A stretch of DNA of 64,000 bases from NCBI RefSeq assembly GCF_000003815.2, contig NW_023365731.1, forward strand, positions 1 to 64,000. The letters run 5' to 3'. The notes beneath the pieces are model-generated. The model ran no database searches and had not been told where the DNA came from. It saw only the letters and a program-made list of their open reading frames with translations. Positions 1 to 11,403 of this stretch are shown one piece after another. Position 1 is the stretch's first letter. Each line of letters begins with the position of its first letter. The translations under genes were made by a program, and so were the position numbers. This DNA comes from Branchiostoma floridae. Its lineage: Eukaryota; Chordata; Leptocardii; Amphioxiformes; Branchiostomatidae.

Positions 1-705
1 GATCGTCATGGAGGAATGTCATCTGCATGCATGGTGACGTCATGTTTTTGCCACGTGAAAAGGGCAGTAACCAATCAGAGACGCATTGGCGAGTCTCAGA
101 GTGGTAACTAGTTGAAGTGGTGGTGCTAGCCTATTTTTAGAACTTGTCAGGTTGTCGCTCCGAAATCCTAATACATTGTACTTGCAGTACATTTTATTCG
201 GGATTAACCGAGTGGGTGGCGAACGTTGTGCCGGAGAGTTCCAGAGACACTTTATACAAGGTATGGTCCGGTGTTTGGTGCTGATTATTTAGTTTTCTGT
301 TGTCCGTTGTCCCAGTACACGTTTTGTATGCTACGAGTCCGGTTTTTGAACGCAGATCCCCACATACGGCACGCATAGAGAACCCGAACCAGGCCTGAGC
401 GGTCACAAGAGTGCGTATACAAGTCCGTATGAGTTGTGTATTGACATTCTTTTGCTTTTACTAGGTAAAGTTTGCTGGGAAGAAGTTGTTTTTACTTTGA
501 CTTTTGCTGTGCAGCCTGATTATGGAACGGAAAAACACGACTTTTTCGGACTCAAACATTAATTACCTAAACTAATAATGTAAATACGGAACTCCTATGG
601 ACTTGATATATCATATGGCTGACTCGTGTGACCTTCTACGGTAAGGCTGCAAGTTGCAAGGAAGAAACGTCATTATTGTCCGGGCACATCCATCCAAAAA
701 TAGGT
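1..705. other. No recognised feature
   Basis: Unremarkable DNA without repeats or coding signal that I can support. Confidence 0.5.
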
Positions 706-810
706 AATCTCCAAGCAGATGTGGCAAATGGGAAGGAGTTTAGCCGGCGGAGGAGTTATTGGCCAGAGGAGTTATTTCCCATTTGGTACAGCAAGATTTG
801 CTTGGAGATT
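706..810. mobile_element. Small MITE, AATCTCCAAGCA(G/A)AT ends
   Basis: 15-bp inverted ends with one mismatch; 105 bp. Same termini as 28607-28720 and 29150-29320. Confidence 0.7.
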
Positions 811-1324
811 GAGAACAGGGAAGTTTCATTTTTTAGCAATATACATGGAACCAAAGTACCATTGTTAGTCACGTCGGAATTACCAAGAGTGCTACCCTTA
901 CCGTAAAGTAAACGTACTCGACGGCTGATAATTTTGTTCAATAGTTCGACAAGTTATTGTTAAGTTGTTCCCTTGTTGACACTATTTGCTACTCAGTGAC
1001 AGCCAACGGGTGGGGGTTCATCATCCCTCCCATTCAATTAGCGACCTTTGTATGCTGACTGAATTGGCGGTTGGAAGCGTGCCAAGAACCCAAGGCGTCA
1101 AATAAAGGCAGCGTTACATGTTGACATTAGGTTAGATATTTGGCATATTTATTGATTTGACAGGTTAGACTATAAATAGGTGGCGCACAAAACTCTCATT
1201 TGTCAATGTTTCCCAGAGCATAGGCTATATGAGATCGTGTGTCGTTGCCGTACAGGGTTTTTAGATACGACTTTCGTGTGAGTATGCCCCGGGCCGAGTG
1301 GTGTCGGCTGTTTTGTACGGCGGA

Positions 1325-1540
1325 TAGGGACGGGTACGGCGATATTTTTAGGGTACGGCGATATTTTTTAGCGGGTACGGCATAGCGGGGCATAACGGGG
1401 TATTTTAACACGCTTTACGTGAAATTTTTTAGCCCTGATTACGCTTTACGTGAAATTTTTAGCCGTGGTTCCTTTTCTACGCGGGTACGGCGATATTTTT
1501 CAGCGAGTACGGCGAGATTTTTAGGGTACGGCGGAAAAGG
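1325..1540 (+). repeat. GGGTACGGCGATATTTTT short repeats
   Basis: At least four irregular copies of GGGTACGGCGATATTTTT around and between other repeats, in the same orientation. Confidence 0.65.
1403..1480 (+). repeat. Left copy of a 78-bp direct repeat
   Basis: Nearly identical to 2821-2898; each copy itself holds two ACGCTTTACGTGAAATTTTT boxes. The two copies bracket the foldback element at 1562-2698. Confidence 0.8.
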
Positions 1541-1561
1541 AGTTTCATGGGGGTGAATGAG

Positions 1562-2698
1562 GTCCGGTGTGACAGCGATCTCGCCCCCCCGGCGATCTCG
1601 CCCCCCCGGGGGGCGAGATCACTAGCGTTTTCGCCCCCCTTTAGCGTTTTCGCCCCCCCCCCCCCCGAGCAGCTGGTTACTACATATTACAGGTGCGCTA
1701 CCTGGTACTATACTGCACCTGGGGAGTAACGTGTATGGTGTGTTACCTGGTACCTTATGGCACCTTATTACCGTACCGTAAGATGCCTGTCATACCTCGA
1801 AAGTCGATACTATATTGTTCGGTGCAAACATGACATTGAAATGAAAAAGACAATTTTTGCAGCTGAGGTGGCATAAAAACAGTGCTACTGCGAACGTATA
1901 AATCAACACCGTCTATGGTACGGAATACGTCAGCTATATGTTTTCAATTTGTCACAGTGTTTTCTTTCTTGTGCTGGAAACATTTCCAAAGCACTAACAA
2001 AAACACACGTGAATAATAGTTTCTCATTATAAACACTATCTACGCGCAAGTTGATATAGCTGTTGCTAAATGCTACACAAACACTGGTAAAGTACCAGTC
2101 TTAAGAAACACGGGTAAATGCATCAGTTCCTAAATACTAGAAAAAACAGCCATGTTGGAGGTGAAGATATCCCTTGGCCAGGTGCATATACCAAAATGTG
2201 CGTTATTCTAATTAATACCTAATATTTGCATAATTAATAAAGACATTACATAGTTCTTTTGTTGTCACTTCATGGTAGAGACTTCATATTGGAGATATAT
2301 AGGTTGTTTGAGGACAGGTGAATACAATGAAATACATCTTATGTCAAGACTCAGGTATATGCAATAATGGGAATACAAGGGACCCAACCCTCCTTGTCTG
2401 AAACAAGTTCAACTATCTTATTACCATGTAATTACGTTAATATTGATACTATGAATGGAGTTATGTACTATCAAACTCGTGTACTTATATCATTCTGAAA
2501 CTGCATTTTGTGATTTATACCAATCAACTTCTAAAATGTCATGTAAACCCGTTTTTTTTGGGGGGGGGGGGCGAAATCGCTAAAGGGGGGCGAGGTAGGG
2601 GGGCGAGATCACTAGCCGAGGAGGGCGAGATCGCTAGCGATTTCGCCCCGGGGGGGCGAGATCACGGGGGGGGGGGGCGAGATCGCTGTCACACCGGC
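1562..2698. mobile_element. Foldback element with C/G-tract arms
   Basis: Perfect 26-bp inverted ends start CCGGTGTGACAGCGATCTCG and continue into runs of C; the right end is the exact complement. Each arm holds several GCGA(T/A)(C/T)TCGCCCC boxes separated by poly-C or poly-G tracts (1576-1665 and 2562-2696). The AT-rich core has no recognised gene. Confidence 0.7.
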
Positions 2699-2820
2699 GA
2701 AATTTAAACCTTCTGAAACGCCATTTCCTGTATTTGGAGGGCAAAACTTGCTGCCGGTAGACTTCACCACGCGCGTACGACTTACCAAAATTGGGAGTCC
2801 AGACCACGATCCACGGGGCA

Positions 2821-2898
2821 TTTTAACACGCTTTATGTGAAATTTTTTAGCCCTGATTACGCTTTACGTGAAATTTTTAGCCGTGGTTCCGTTTCTAC
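2821..2898 (+). repeat. Right copy of a 78-bp direct repeat
   Basis: Same sequence and orientation as 1403-1480, differing at about two positions. Too short and coding-free to be called an LTR pair. Confidence 0.8.
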
Positions 2899-3703
2899 GT
2901 GAAATGTACTGGATACGTTTTCCACTACGAATTACGTAAAATAACATAGCTTCGAACGAATGACGGGAAATTAAAAACGCCTAGCTGCATATCCTTGTAT
3001 AGTTAGGGAAAAGAGCATGCAGAGCCAGTGAGTAGGGGGATTCCCCTTATTTGCATACTATTACTAGCCTGACCAGGTGTTTACACAAGCTCCTGGTTGG
3101 CCAATTGTAGGGGCGTGATTTTATCTGACGTAGACGCATACACACTACAGCATATGAGGCTGTTCTATTCACCTCCCTCTCCCCTACAATACACAATTGT
3201 TTTACGCATAATTTTACACTACAAACCTTTTTTCACTGACCAACATCGCAACCAAGTCGACTTACAATCTGGCATATTTATTGATTTGACAGTGATGACA
3301 GATAGAGATGTCCAATTGGTGGCAAAGTTGAAAAATCGAAAGGGAGTAACGATGTGCTTTTAAACAGCTTGAAACCACGTTACCTGCATGAAGCTATTAT
3401 AAAGGAACCTGCGAGCCGTGCGACAGTGTAAACGCTGCGCACCCAAAGGGAAGCAACGAGGGAAGTAAGCTACTAAGGTAATACGCTGTGTTCCAGTGGT
3501 AATTTGGAACCTTTTGTACAAGAAACAGAAGAACTTGCTTCTTTTGTCGTGTGAGGACCGATATTTCCTTCTAGTCTCTCATCTTGTCTTGTCATCAAAA
3601 TAAGTTTTGTGATTTGGATACTGTTGTAGCGCGCTTTATGACCTCTGACCCCAAATACAATCATTGCAGTCTGTGACTGGCAGTCTGGTAATATTTTCTA
3701 CAG

Positions 3704-4440
3704 GGCGTCAGATGTGACCATAACATCACGTTTGTGGCAGAGTTACGGATCATCCTGACCAGTGTTTGTCCCTACTGTCAACTGAACTACAACAATACAA
3801 CTGAGAGACCACCTGGCTATAACATGGGGCATGTACACGTAAGTGAAAAACTTTCTCTGTACTTCCATTTGTATTCCATTATAAAAAAAAAAAATTTAGT
3901 TGCTATAACGCTAGTTCACCTTTATTTGTCTTGTGACCTATATCCGTTGCCTAGATAAAAAGGGTGCTTAGGGATATCAAAAGCTATATATAAAATGCTG
4001 GACATGTTTTGAAACACAATTTCTTTACAATTCTAAATGGTCAAAAAAGTGTGGCTTCAAATTCTTGACTCATAAACAAGTGATATCTCCAGAGCATATC
4101 CACATGTAGTCCCCAAATTTGGCATGTTTCCAATATTTGCTAGGTTGGCTTTAGTATCAGTGAGGTGCAAGGGAAACCTGTCTGTCAAGACACTGAGGGG
4201 CCAGGACGTTACAGCATTGAGCGTTACTATCACCCCACTACTAATGGGGAGAACACAGGCACAACAGGCTACGGTGTCAGCGAGCAGGGGAGGCCTGTTC
4301 GTCAGAACACAGAAGCACCTGGGCACTATGAGATTCAGTGTGACCACTATTCCACAACAGATTTTACTGCTGAAAACACAGTCACAGAAATAGCCTTAAG
4401 GGCATACAATGTACAGAACTGCTCGGCCATTTACTTCTAA
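3704..4440 (+). CDS. Partial cysteine-motif gene, paralogue of gene B (gene A)
   Basis: Two exons fit: 3704-3838 (AG before, GTAAGT after) and 4144-4440 (AG before, TAA stop), both phase 0. Exon 1 encodes a segment with CDHN and the SVCPYCQ motif, aligning with the CAVCPHC region of gene B (ELRIIL..VCPYC against EAQLILCAVCPHC). Exon 2 encodes about 98 residues with an internal duplication: a block with GKPVCQDTEGPGRYSIE and a second with GRPVRQNTEAPGHYEIQ, each followed by Tyr/His and TT. The first coding exon was not found upstream; it may be lost, or lie in poorly readable repeat DNA. Function unknown. With the broken RING exon downstream it mirrors gene B plus the last IAP exon, so it lies in a duplicated block and may itself be decaying, though both exons are open. 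Confidence 0.55.
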
Positions 4441-5717
4441 AAGAGGCAAGGTTCAATGTACAAATCGTATATGTGTATATTTTCATCACATATTCTCCTA
4501 TGGAGTATACCTCCTTTCCACTTAGTAGGACGGCGCTCTCGTCGCGCTCTCTCTGCGACCTACAATTTGACATATCGCTCAACGAATTGTACAGAAAAGA
4601 AACGAATCTTTTTACACTTTGCGGTTTTCTTGCCTTTTCAGTCACACCTTTAAGTTTTGTATGATATATGACCCAGTGTGAAAGTGAAGGTTACACATAT
4701 CCTATTTAGGTCACAGTGAGAGTGCAGCGCGATCGCCGTCTAGTGGAAAGGGGGCCGTAGCAGCAATGAATTGTATGAAGCTTTCCTGTGTTTTTATGAC
4801 TTATTGTTGACAGTCTGATATTATATGTAACATATCAGGTTTTAGCACAATATTAGAAAATAGAGGTAGATAATAATGTAAAAGAATTTGGTACTGTAAG
4901 GTCTCTGGTGGAAAGCAACGGCTATTTTGATAATTGAACTGATACAACAAAATAATGAAATCTAAAACATTGATTTAGAACTTGAATTCAAACTTGAAAG
5001 ACAACTCTTGCATTTGTTCATCTTTTGTATTCAATCAATATCGTGCCTTTAATCGATGAACTTTCAAACAAACAACACACACATATAATGTGGATATATT
5101 TGTGTAGCCGTCGTCGTGGTTGCATTAAAATGTGCATACAAATAGCAAATATATTCAACTGTGAATATTATTATAAGCTCGGATATTTAACAGATTTTTT
5201 CACTATGTACAAAGTTTTTCAACCATCAGTTCCGTAACTGTCTTTGGTTTGATTGTCAAATTGTCGTGTATTTCAAATTGTTTGCCAGATAATGTATCAG
5301 TTTCTGTATTCTAGAATTTTGTCTTTTTTGTAACACTTTTTTAAAAGTCATATATTGCAAATAAGTGATAATTCAGATCATGTTAGTTTTGACATGAAGT
5401 CAAATGATAATTAATTTCCTTGATGTAAAAAAAAATGTATGAAATAGATGAATTTTGACTTGGAACTCGTTCTATACATTTTCATTGTACTGTACATTAT
5501 ATGACTGTTTCTTGTTAAGTTGGTCACAAAATAATCATCCTAACTTGCGTACAGTAGCATTGTCAATGTCATGGCTATGCTACGACGAAGGAAATGTTTA
5601 AAGCATATCTTACCTTTTTATTCTACTTCACATGGAGAGATGAACATAGAATGCACGACAAGATCTCATGGCATATGGAATTGATACGATTATTGAGTTC
5701 GAAGTGCTTGTTTCAAC

Positions 5718-5890
5718 CCAAGACATGTATGTGCTGACAGAGCCGCAAATGCTGGCTCTGCATATTTTGCACCTGCGTACGCTAGCTGCACAGTTTGCAC
5801 ACACCGCCAGGTGGCCGCATGAGATGAACACAATGTTGACCTCGGCATCCATACACGATCATACAGACTATGTTACAGATCTTACAGGCT
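5718..5890 (-). pseudogene. Broken copy of the IAP RING exon
   Basis: Closely matches the last exon of the IAP gene (15416-15560). The RING stretch from MDAEVN to the last cysteine pair is readable ([14 protein letters not shown] for CPIC). Breaks: a 22-nt insertion directly after the first zinc-ligand pair (TGTAAGATCTG) puts the first CxxC out of frame with the rest, and the TAG stop has become TGG so the frame runs on into non-coding DNA. No other BIR or UBA exon is seen beside it. It is read as a by-product of the segmental duplication that also carries gene A. Confidence 0.85.
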
Positions 5891-5904
5891 TGGGGCGAGT
5901 ACAA

Positions 5905-5975
5905 GCTTCCCGGCATATATTCCTTTTCCGGCATTTTTCCTTTCCCGGCATATTTTCATTTCCCGGCGTATTCCC
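5905..5975 (+). repeat. TTTCCCGGCATATTTTC imperfect tandem repeat
   Basis: Four to five irregular units of 16-18 bp built on CCCGGCATATTTTC, beginning just after the RING pseudoexon. Confidence 0.65.
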
Positions 5976-6239
5976 GGTTAAAAATCGCTTTGCAGGGTGG
6001 ACACCTCGGACGCCGGCGAGGTTTCCCGACTCTTCCGAAGGAGTCGTACACACAGAGCCGGGAGTCTCGAAGTCAGCCTAGAGCTTTCTCTCGCTCGCTA
6101 TACGCCCATTCCTCGTTAAAGGGGCAAATTGCTGTCGCACATAAGCAGCGGGCCACAGTTTTCTTTAAAGACACAATGACTACGTATTTTGCCCTTTTCC
6201 GTTACAAGTACATGATAGTAATATGCTAAGCAATGTTTT

Positions 6240-9069
6240 CCCACCATTGTTAGTTGCCTTTTGGTCGTCCCGGGTAAGGTTTTGCTTAGAAACACGCTAA
6301 AAACACGTGTCGGAAATGCTATAAAGGTGAATATCGTGGCATTCTGATAATGAAAAGACGTTAGTTCTTTAAATTTTCAGTCATAATTTACATCAACCAC
6401 TTAGGCCGGCTTGTCACGTGTTGATGAACTTGTCGAGCAGACGACCTTTTTACGTCAGATGCCGTTTTATTCTTGTCGCCAAATTTTGTATAATTTACGT
6501 TACCGAACTTCTGTTGGGTGTAATTCGCTTACGAAAAGACATTTTCCGATAATTTTTTCACTGTTTTATCTGCTAAACAGTGGTGTTGTGTAACCAACAA
6601 ATGACAGAACACATAAAACACGAATGTTGGAAACATGACTATAACCGCCAATCTCAGGCCGTTTGTCACTTTTTTGATATAATTTACGTTACCATAATAA
6701 GTCTCTTAGAATTATAGAAAGATCATTACTTTTGTACTCATAGGAAAGAATGCTCCCAGATAAGTAATTGCCTGCAAAGTTTATCTTTCTAGAGCTGTTT
6801 GTTAAAATTTTATTCATCATTAAAAGCATAAATATAATTTACGTTACCATATAATTTACGTTACCATTTTTTTTCTTCAACATGTCATCGGATGTTCAGC
6901 AAGAGCACATCAACCAAAAATGTATTATCTGCTGTAATGTTACTGTAGGTGGGCTTGGCTTGCCATAGAGTCACAATGCAGTCTGTTTATATGTTCCTGT
7001 TTCAGTGAATTTTACGATGCTGGGACTTTTCATTTCTCATAGGAACGATGTTCAAATGATAAACCTGACATGCACCAACTTGGAAAGATGCGGGTGTTTA
7101 TATTGATATCTGATGCTTCAATAACCAACATTACACGGAATGTATAGTGCCAAATTGAATAAATGTATATTGGGTTGAACTGAACCAAAATAAACCCCTG
7201 TTGTCAAAGTAGACTCGTCCAAGTTTGTCGTCATTTTCGCGCGCTTTTTGAAGATCACACGACTGGAATGACAGAAATTCATGCTCAACACTGACTGATG
7301 AAGTGAGGTACGTTTCAAGCATGTTTGTCTTAAATAGCAACAGAGATTATGATCAGCTAATTATGAAGGTCAATGTAGTCAAGATTCGTGTCACAGAAAT
7401 ATTTCTCGTTTTACACAGTGGACCCCTTTACGTACAGACGGCGGTAAATCAGCGACACTATTTACGCTAGCGCCACGTTATCTACATTGAGGACTTGTCA
7501 TTGAGTTATAAGCTCCATAATCAAAAGCATATGGGCTGCAGAAGTTAATAGCTAACTTAAGTTAAGACTTCACTATCATTAGATGTTCCGAAGTTTTCAC
7601 ATTTGCTTGTTTAGGTTGGGAATCTTGTTAATTAGAAGCAAACTACTCTTTCAACCAGTCGTGACTGCACAGAATTGATGCACAGAATTGTTTTACATGG
7701 ACAGACACATGGTTTAAGGCAGAAAGCTATTTGTGAAACCAATCCCACTCTATAAAGTCAAGACCTATATAACGTCAGGCTTGTCATGTAATCATGTGGC
7801 ATTAGTATAAAGGGACAGGCTGCCAGGATAACTGTAGAACAGACCAGTGCCTTTACACATGCAGCTCTCTTTTGGAAAATTCACTGTTTATCGCCTTGCT
7901 CATCAACAAAAGCCTTGTTATACACATATTCCACAGTTCTTTCTGCCGGTATTATTGAACCACACGATATAAGGTGTATGGATGGACATTTTGTTAGGTA
8001 GCACATTCATTCTATATTGATGTGACATTGTGTTTGTTCCACGAACAAAGATTGTCCTGACATTAAAAAATGTTTTATAAGAAGTGCGATAACTGGTGTT
8101 TAGTTTGTTGTCTTTCCAATATCGAAAGCTTGTGCTAGAAAGGCCCAGTCCATCTGGTGCATGTTGCCATCGCATCATGTCCTGCTATTCCCAAAGACTT
8201 GATTGAAGGACGCGAGGACGAAGCGGTTCCGACCTAGAGCGTGTGATTGCGTGAATCCTTTGTTACTTAGCATGTATTTAGATAGACCCCGCCAAGATAG
8301 AGACCTTGCATATCTTGGGTGTCTTTCCGCAGAGTCCGGGTGGGTACAGGACGAACAAGATTATACGGGTATTCCGGATAACAAAGATACACTTTTTTGC
8401 TACTCTGAGTTAGCAACATGAAGATAAGAGGTCCAGCATTATAGACGAACATGACCTGATCAGTTCAAATAGAGCCAGTATGTACACTATTCGGCTTTCC
8501 TCCATATGTTAGAGATTCTGTAATTTACGTTACCACAGTTCATTGGCATTTACCTGTAGAATAGATATCGCCTGCTACCAACCATTTTCATAAATATATT
8601 CTATTGCTCTTATCCCATCCTACAGGGTGAAAATTAAGGAGTATTAAACGGTTTGTCTTCATATCAGAAAAAAAAACATATCATTTATTTAGTTTTATAC
8701 AAATGTAGCAAACTTAATAGCTAGTAATTTTGATGATTATTCCGAAACAAATGACACGGCGGTTAAACATTTCTCATTGGCGTGTAATTTGAAGGTTTTG
8801 GGTTGGAAAATTCGCTAATTTGGCTGTTGTTGATCCACTATTACTTGCTGGAACATTTCTCTGTGCTGTGTAGTAATATGCTCTTTATTACGAAATTGTA
8901 GGCAAGATGACATGGCCTACTAAAAATCAAATATCTCCAAAATTAAGCGTGTTAGCACCAGACAAAAATAGCAAAAGATAGTCGATATAAGTGGTAACAA
9001 GTTCATACCAGCAGGTAAGCGTTTTGGACAACTTTATTTTTTACAATTTTCTACCTCCAATTTTCCCAG
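6240..9069. other. Intergenic, AT-rich, dispersed motif only
   Basis: Apart from the TAATTTACGTTACC motif no gene or ordered repeat is seen. Short opposite-strand frames at 7118-7340 and 7918-8178 have no family features. Confidence 0.5.
6488..6870 (+). repeat. Dispersed TAATTTACGTTACC motif
   Basis: The 14-mer TAATTTACGTTACC occurs at about 6490, 6679, 6836 and 6852, and once more near 8521, always in the same orientation. Confidence 0.7.
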
Positions 9070-9870
9070 TTAACGAGGAATGGGCGTATAACTGTCCTGT
9101 TTCTTCGAAGCGTCCTTCAGAACCTTGTGCTCGCACACAGCCCAGTAGTTCCCCTTAACAAACGGGCGACTGGGGTCCTTTACACTAGTAGAAACACTTG
9201 TGGGTGCACAGGTTATGCCGCAAGGATTTCTTCCAGCCCATGTAGTCACTGCGGAATCCGAAGAACGTGAAATTCGTGACGGTGTATCTCCTTTATTAGT
9301 GACAGCTTCTTTTGTATAGCGATGACGACCTGGGCCAGGTAGGAGAACGGTGGTTTGGGGTAGCGGTGTGGGGTAGCGATGGTGTGCTTCCGCTCTGCGC
9401 TACCATGGCTATGGCGGCCGCCGCCGCCATGACTTCCGCCAGCAGGTCGTCCGTCTGCCAGTAGTTCTTCCACGTCTACCTTACGTTCGCAGCGTTCTTC
9501 TTTCTCGGTAACTCTTTGCGTGCCGGTTCTTAGGACTTTGGCTTTCCCAGGGTAGGCGGAAAGGGACGTACGCTTCCCCGAGGAAGCTGTCTCGGAGGAG
9601 TTGGTGTCTGTAAAAAGTACTCTACTCTGTTTTGGGCACCCGTTGGCGCTTGCTGGGGTATCAGATGTTGCTGGGCGGCTAATGATGATGATGATGATGG
9701 CTGGTCCTCAACGGCGAGAGCCCGTGCATTTCCGGAGTTGCGCAGAAAGTACTCTCCAAGCAGAGGTCAGAGTTTTGGCCTTGGCGGGGAGGCACGTACA
9801 CTTCCCCGAGGAGGCTGTCCCGGCGGAGTCGTGTCTGTCCCCACCCGTGGGCGCTTGCATATTTGCAACT
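9070..9870 (-). pseudogene. Forkhead-domain pseudogene with frameshifts
   Basis: Reading leftward, an open frame from about 9660 to 9240 contains a His/Gly-rich stretch and then the start of a forkhead domain (RYPKPPFSYLAQVVIAIQ). Near 9265 the frame breaks; recognition helix and wing continue in another frame (FFGFRSDYMGWKKSLRHNL), and after a stop near 9190 in a third frame (KDPSRPFVKGNYWAV), ending at TAA 9070-9072. So there are at least two frameshifts and one in-frame stop. The GWKxSLRHNL and KDPxxP..KGNYWAV features resemble the FoxH group, but the assignment is tentative. Upstream, two copies of a segment (about 9535-9660 and 9767-9860) show an internal tandem duplication of the N-terminal part. 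No introns are evident, so it may be a retrocopy. Assembly errors could mimic the shifts. Confidence 0.7.
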
Positions 9871-9895
9871 TATAGGGTTTTTGTGTCTCAATTGT

Positions 9896-9924
9896 ATCAA
9901 GGAGGTTAAAGAAACCTCCTTGAT
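9896..9924. other. 12-bp perfect hairpin
   Basis: ATCAAGGAGGTT, a 5-base loop, and AACCTCCTTGAT. No T tract follows; the next 100 bp begin an AT-rich dispersed repeat. Confidence 0.7.
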
Positions 9925-11029
9925 TGTATCAAGTGCAGCATCTGCTGTGAATGCACATATGATCACATATGTCAAACTAGAGTTCGGTGACCTCATACCT
10001 CCATGAATATTAAGAGCTTTTGTAAATTTCATGCAATTGACTGATACATTAACATAATTTATGCATGGTATTGTTCACCATTGACTAATGTACACTTGTC
10101 ACAATAATAAAATTTCCATCATTAATTATAAAGCGGTTTAGCAATTTTTACATAAATTATGCAAATAAGTTCCTCATTACCATATTTGGTATCTGCTTAT
10201 AATCCACCCATCATAATTAACATGTGTTACATTTATTGAAGTCCAGTTATTGAAAACAATCAAATTATACAATTTCCTCATTAATTATGCAAATTACTTC
10301 CTCATTTGCATAACATACATATCATTATGAACATCTTTGCCCAAGATTCCTTCATGCCTAATATGATGCCAATCCCTCAATCCTTTCTGCAGTTATCCTC
10401 TTTGGAATGTCTTGACAAAAACGCCCCTGCAGTTCCCAAATTAAATGTTAGGGGGCTGAAACTTGCTTCACTTTGTCATGACACAAAAAGCTATCTCCCG
10501 CTTAAATGTCAAGACCATAGCATGTCTAGAACAAGAGATACATTGAAAAAACTGCTATGATGGAATATTCTCATTAGTTATGCAAATGTGTTCCTATTTT
10601 GCATAATTAGTATCTTATCTTGTACAACATTGTCTAAGGTACCTACATACCAAAAATCATGAAAATCCGCTGTTCCCTTCTTGAGTTATCCTCTTCAGAA
10701 GTTTTTGACAAAAATGCCCCTGCTATCCCAAAACTAGACACGAGGGGGCCCAAACTTATGTGACTTCTTCCTGAGCACAACAGCTATCTAACACTCCAAT
10801 ATCGTGACCATAGTATGTTCAGAACACCCAGATAGCAAAACCGGAAGTTGCGCTGGAGTACCAAGGGGAGTCGCTAGGGGGCCCAAAATCTAATCATTTC
10901 TAACTTTCATCACACACTACCAACACACCAAGTATGAAACCAATCCACCCAACCGTTCTTGAGTTATCTTGTTTACACACACACAGACATACAACAAGAT
11001 CATCTTTAATACTGATTCTTCTTCTTCTT
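9925..11029. repeat. AT-rich dispersed repeat region
   Basis: Holds several similar blocks: TTAATTATGCAAAT boxes, CCTCATTTGCATAA, a segment with ACAAAAATGCCCCTGC-like text repeated at about 10410 and 10690, and an end with GAGTTATC(T/C)TGTTTACACACAC. Similar text recurs at 33890-34260 and 58460-58870, so it is a dispersed family. The open frame at 10306-10560 lies inside it and is not credible. Confidence 0.6.
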
Positions 11030-11403
11030 CTGTCCTTTCCATCCTGACGGACGATCAGTTCACATGGACTCGGCGGTGTGCAGCCAGACCGACCCGACTC
11101 CTGCGCAGTCTGCCACAGGTTGAGCACGTGAAGGCGTTTGTTGTGCACGGATTCTGTCTCTTTTGCTTTCTAGTGGCTCCCTTCGTCTCCAGGTCATTTT
11201 CAAGTTTCTTGGCACCTTGATGGAGTTTGTGCCGTCATGCTGCGCGGTCTTGGGCTGGTGCTCCCAATCAGCTCCAATGTTGAAAAGTTTCAGGTCGCGC
11301 CTGCAGACATCCACAAAACGGAGCTTTGGGCGCCCCCTGTCACGTTTGCCGTCTGCCAGCTGACCGTACAATGTTTGGTGTGGTAGGCTTGCGGTGGCCA
11401 ATT
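11030..11403 (-). mobile_element. 3' end of a LINE-type retrotransposon ORF2
   Basis: Minus-strand translation gives the typical end of a LINE reverse-transcriptase ORF: TLYGQLADGKRDRGRPKLRF, then DVCRRDLKLFNI. A frame change then leads to a C-terminal zinc-finger-like stretch (CGRLRRSRVGLAAHRRVH), followed by a stop and a TTC-rich tail. The upstream part is missing, so this is a 5'-truncated, frameshifted relic. The clade cannot be assigned from this piece. Confidence 0.65.

Noticed and set aside
1403-2898. Direct repeats as a possible LTR retrotransposon
   Set aside because: Repeats are only 78 bp, lack TG..CA ends, and there is no primer site, polypurine tract or coding core.
9679-10032. 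Minus-strand frame ending in six histidines
   Set aside because: The His run comes from an ATG/ATC trinucleotide repeat at 9682-9700; no domain or splice support.
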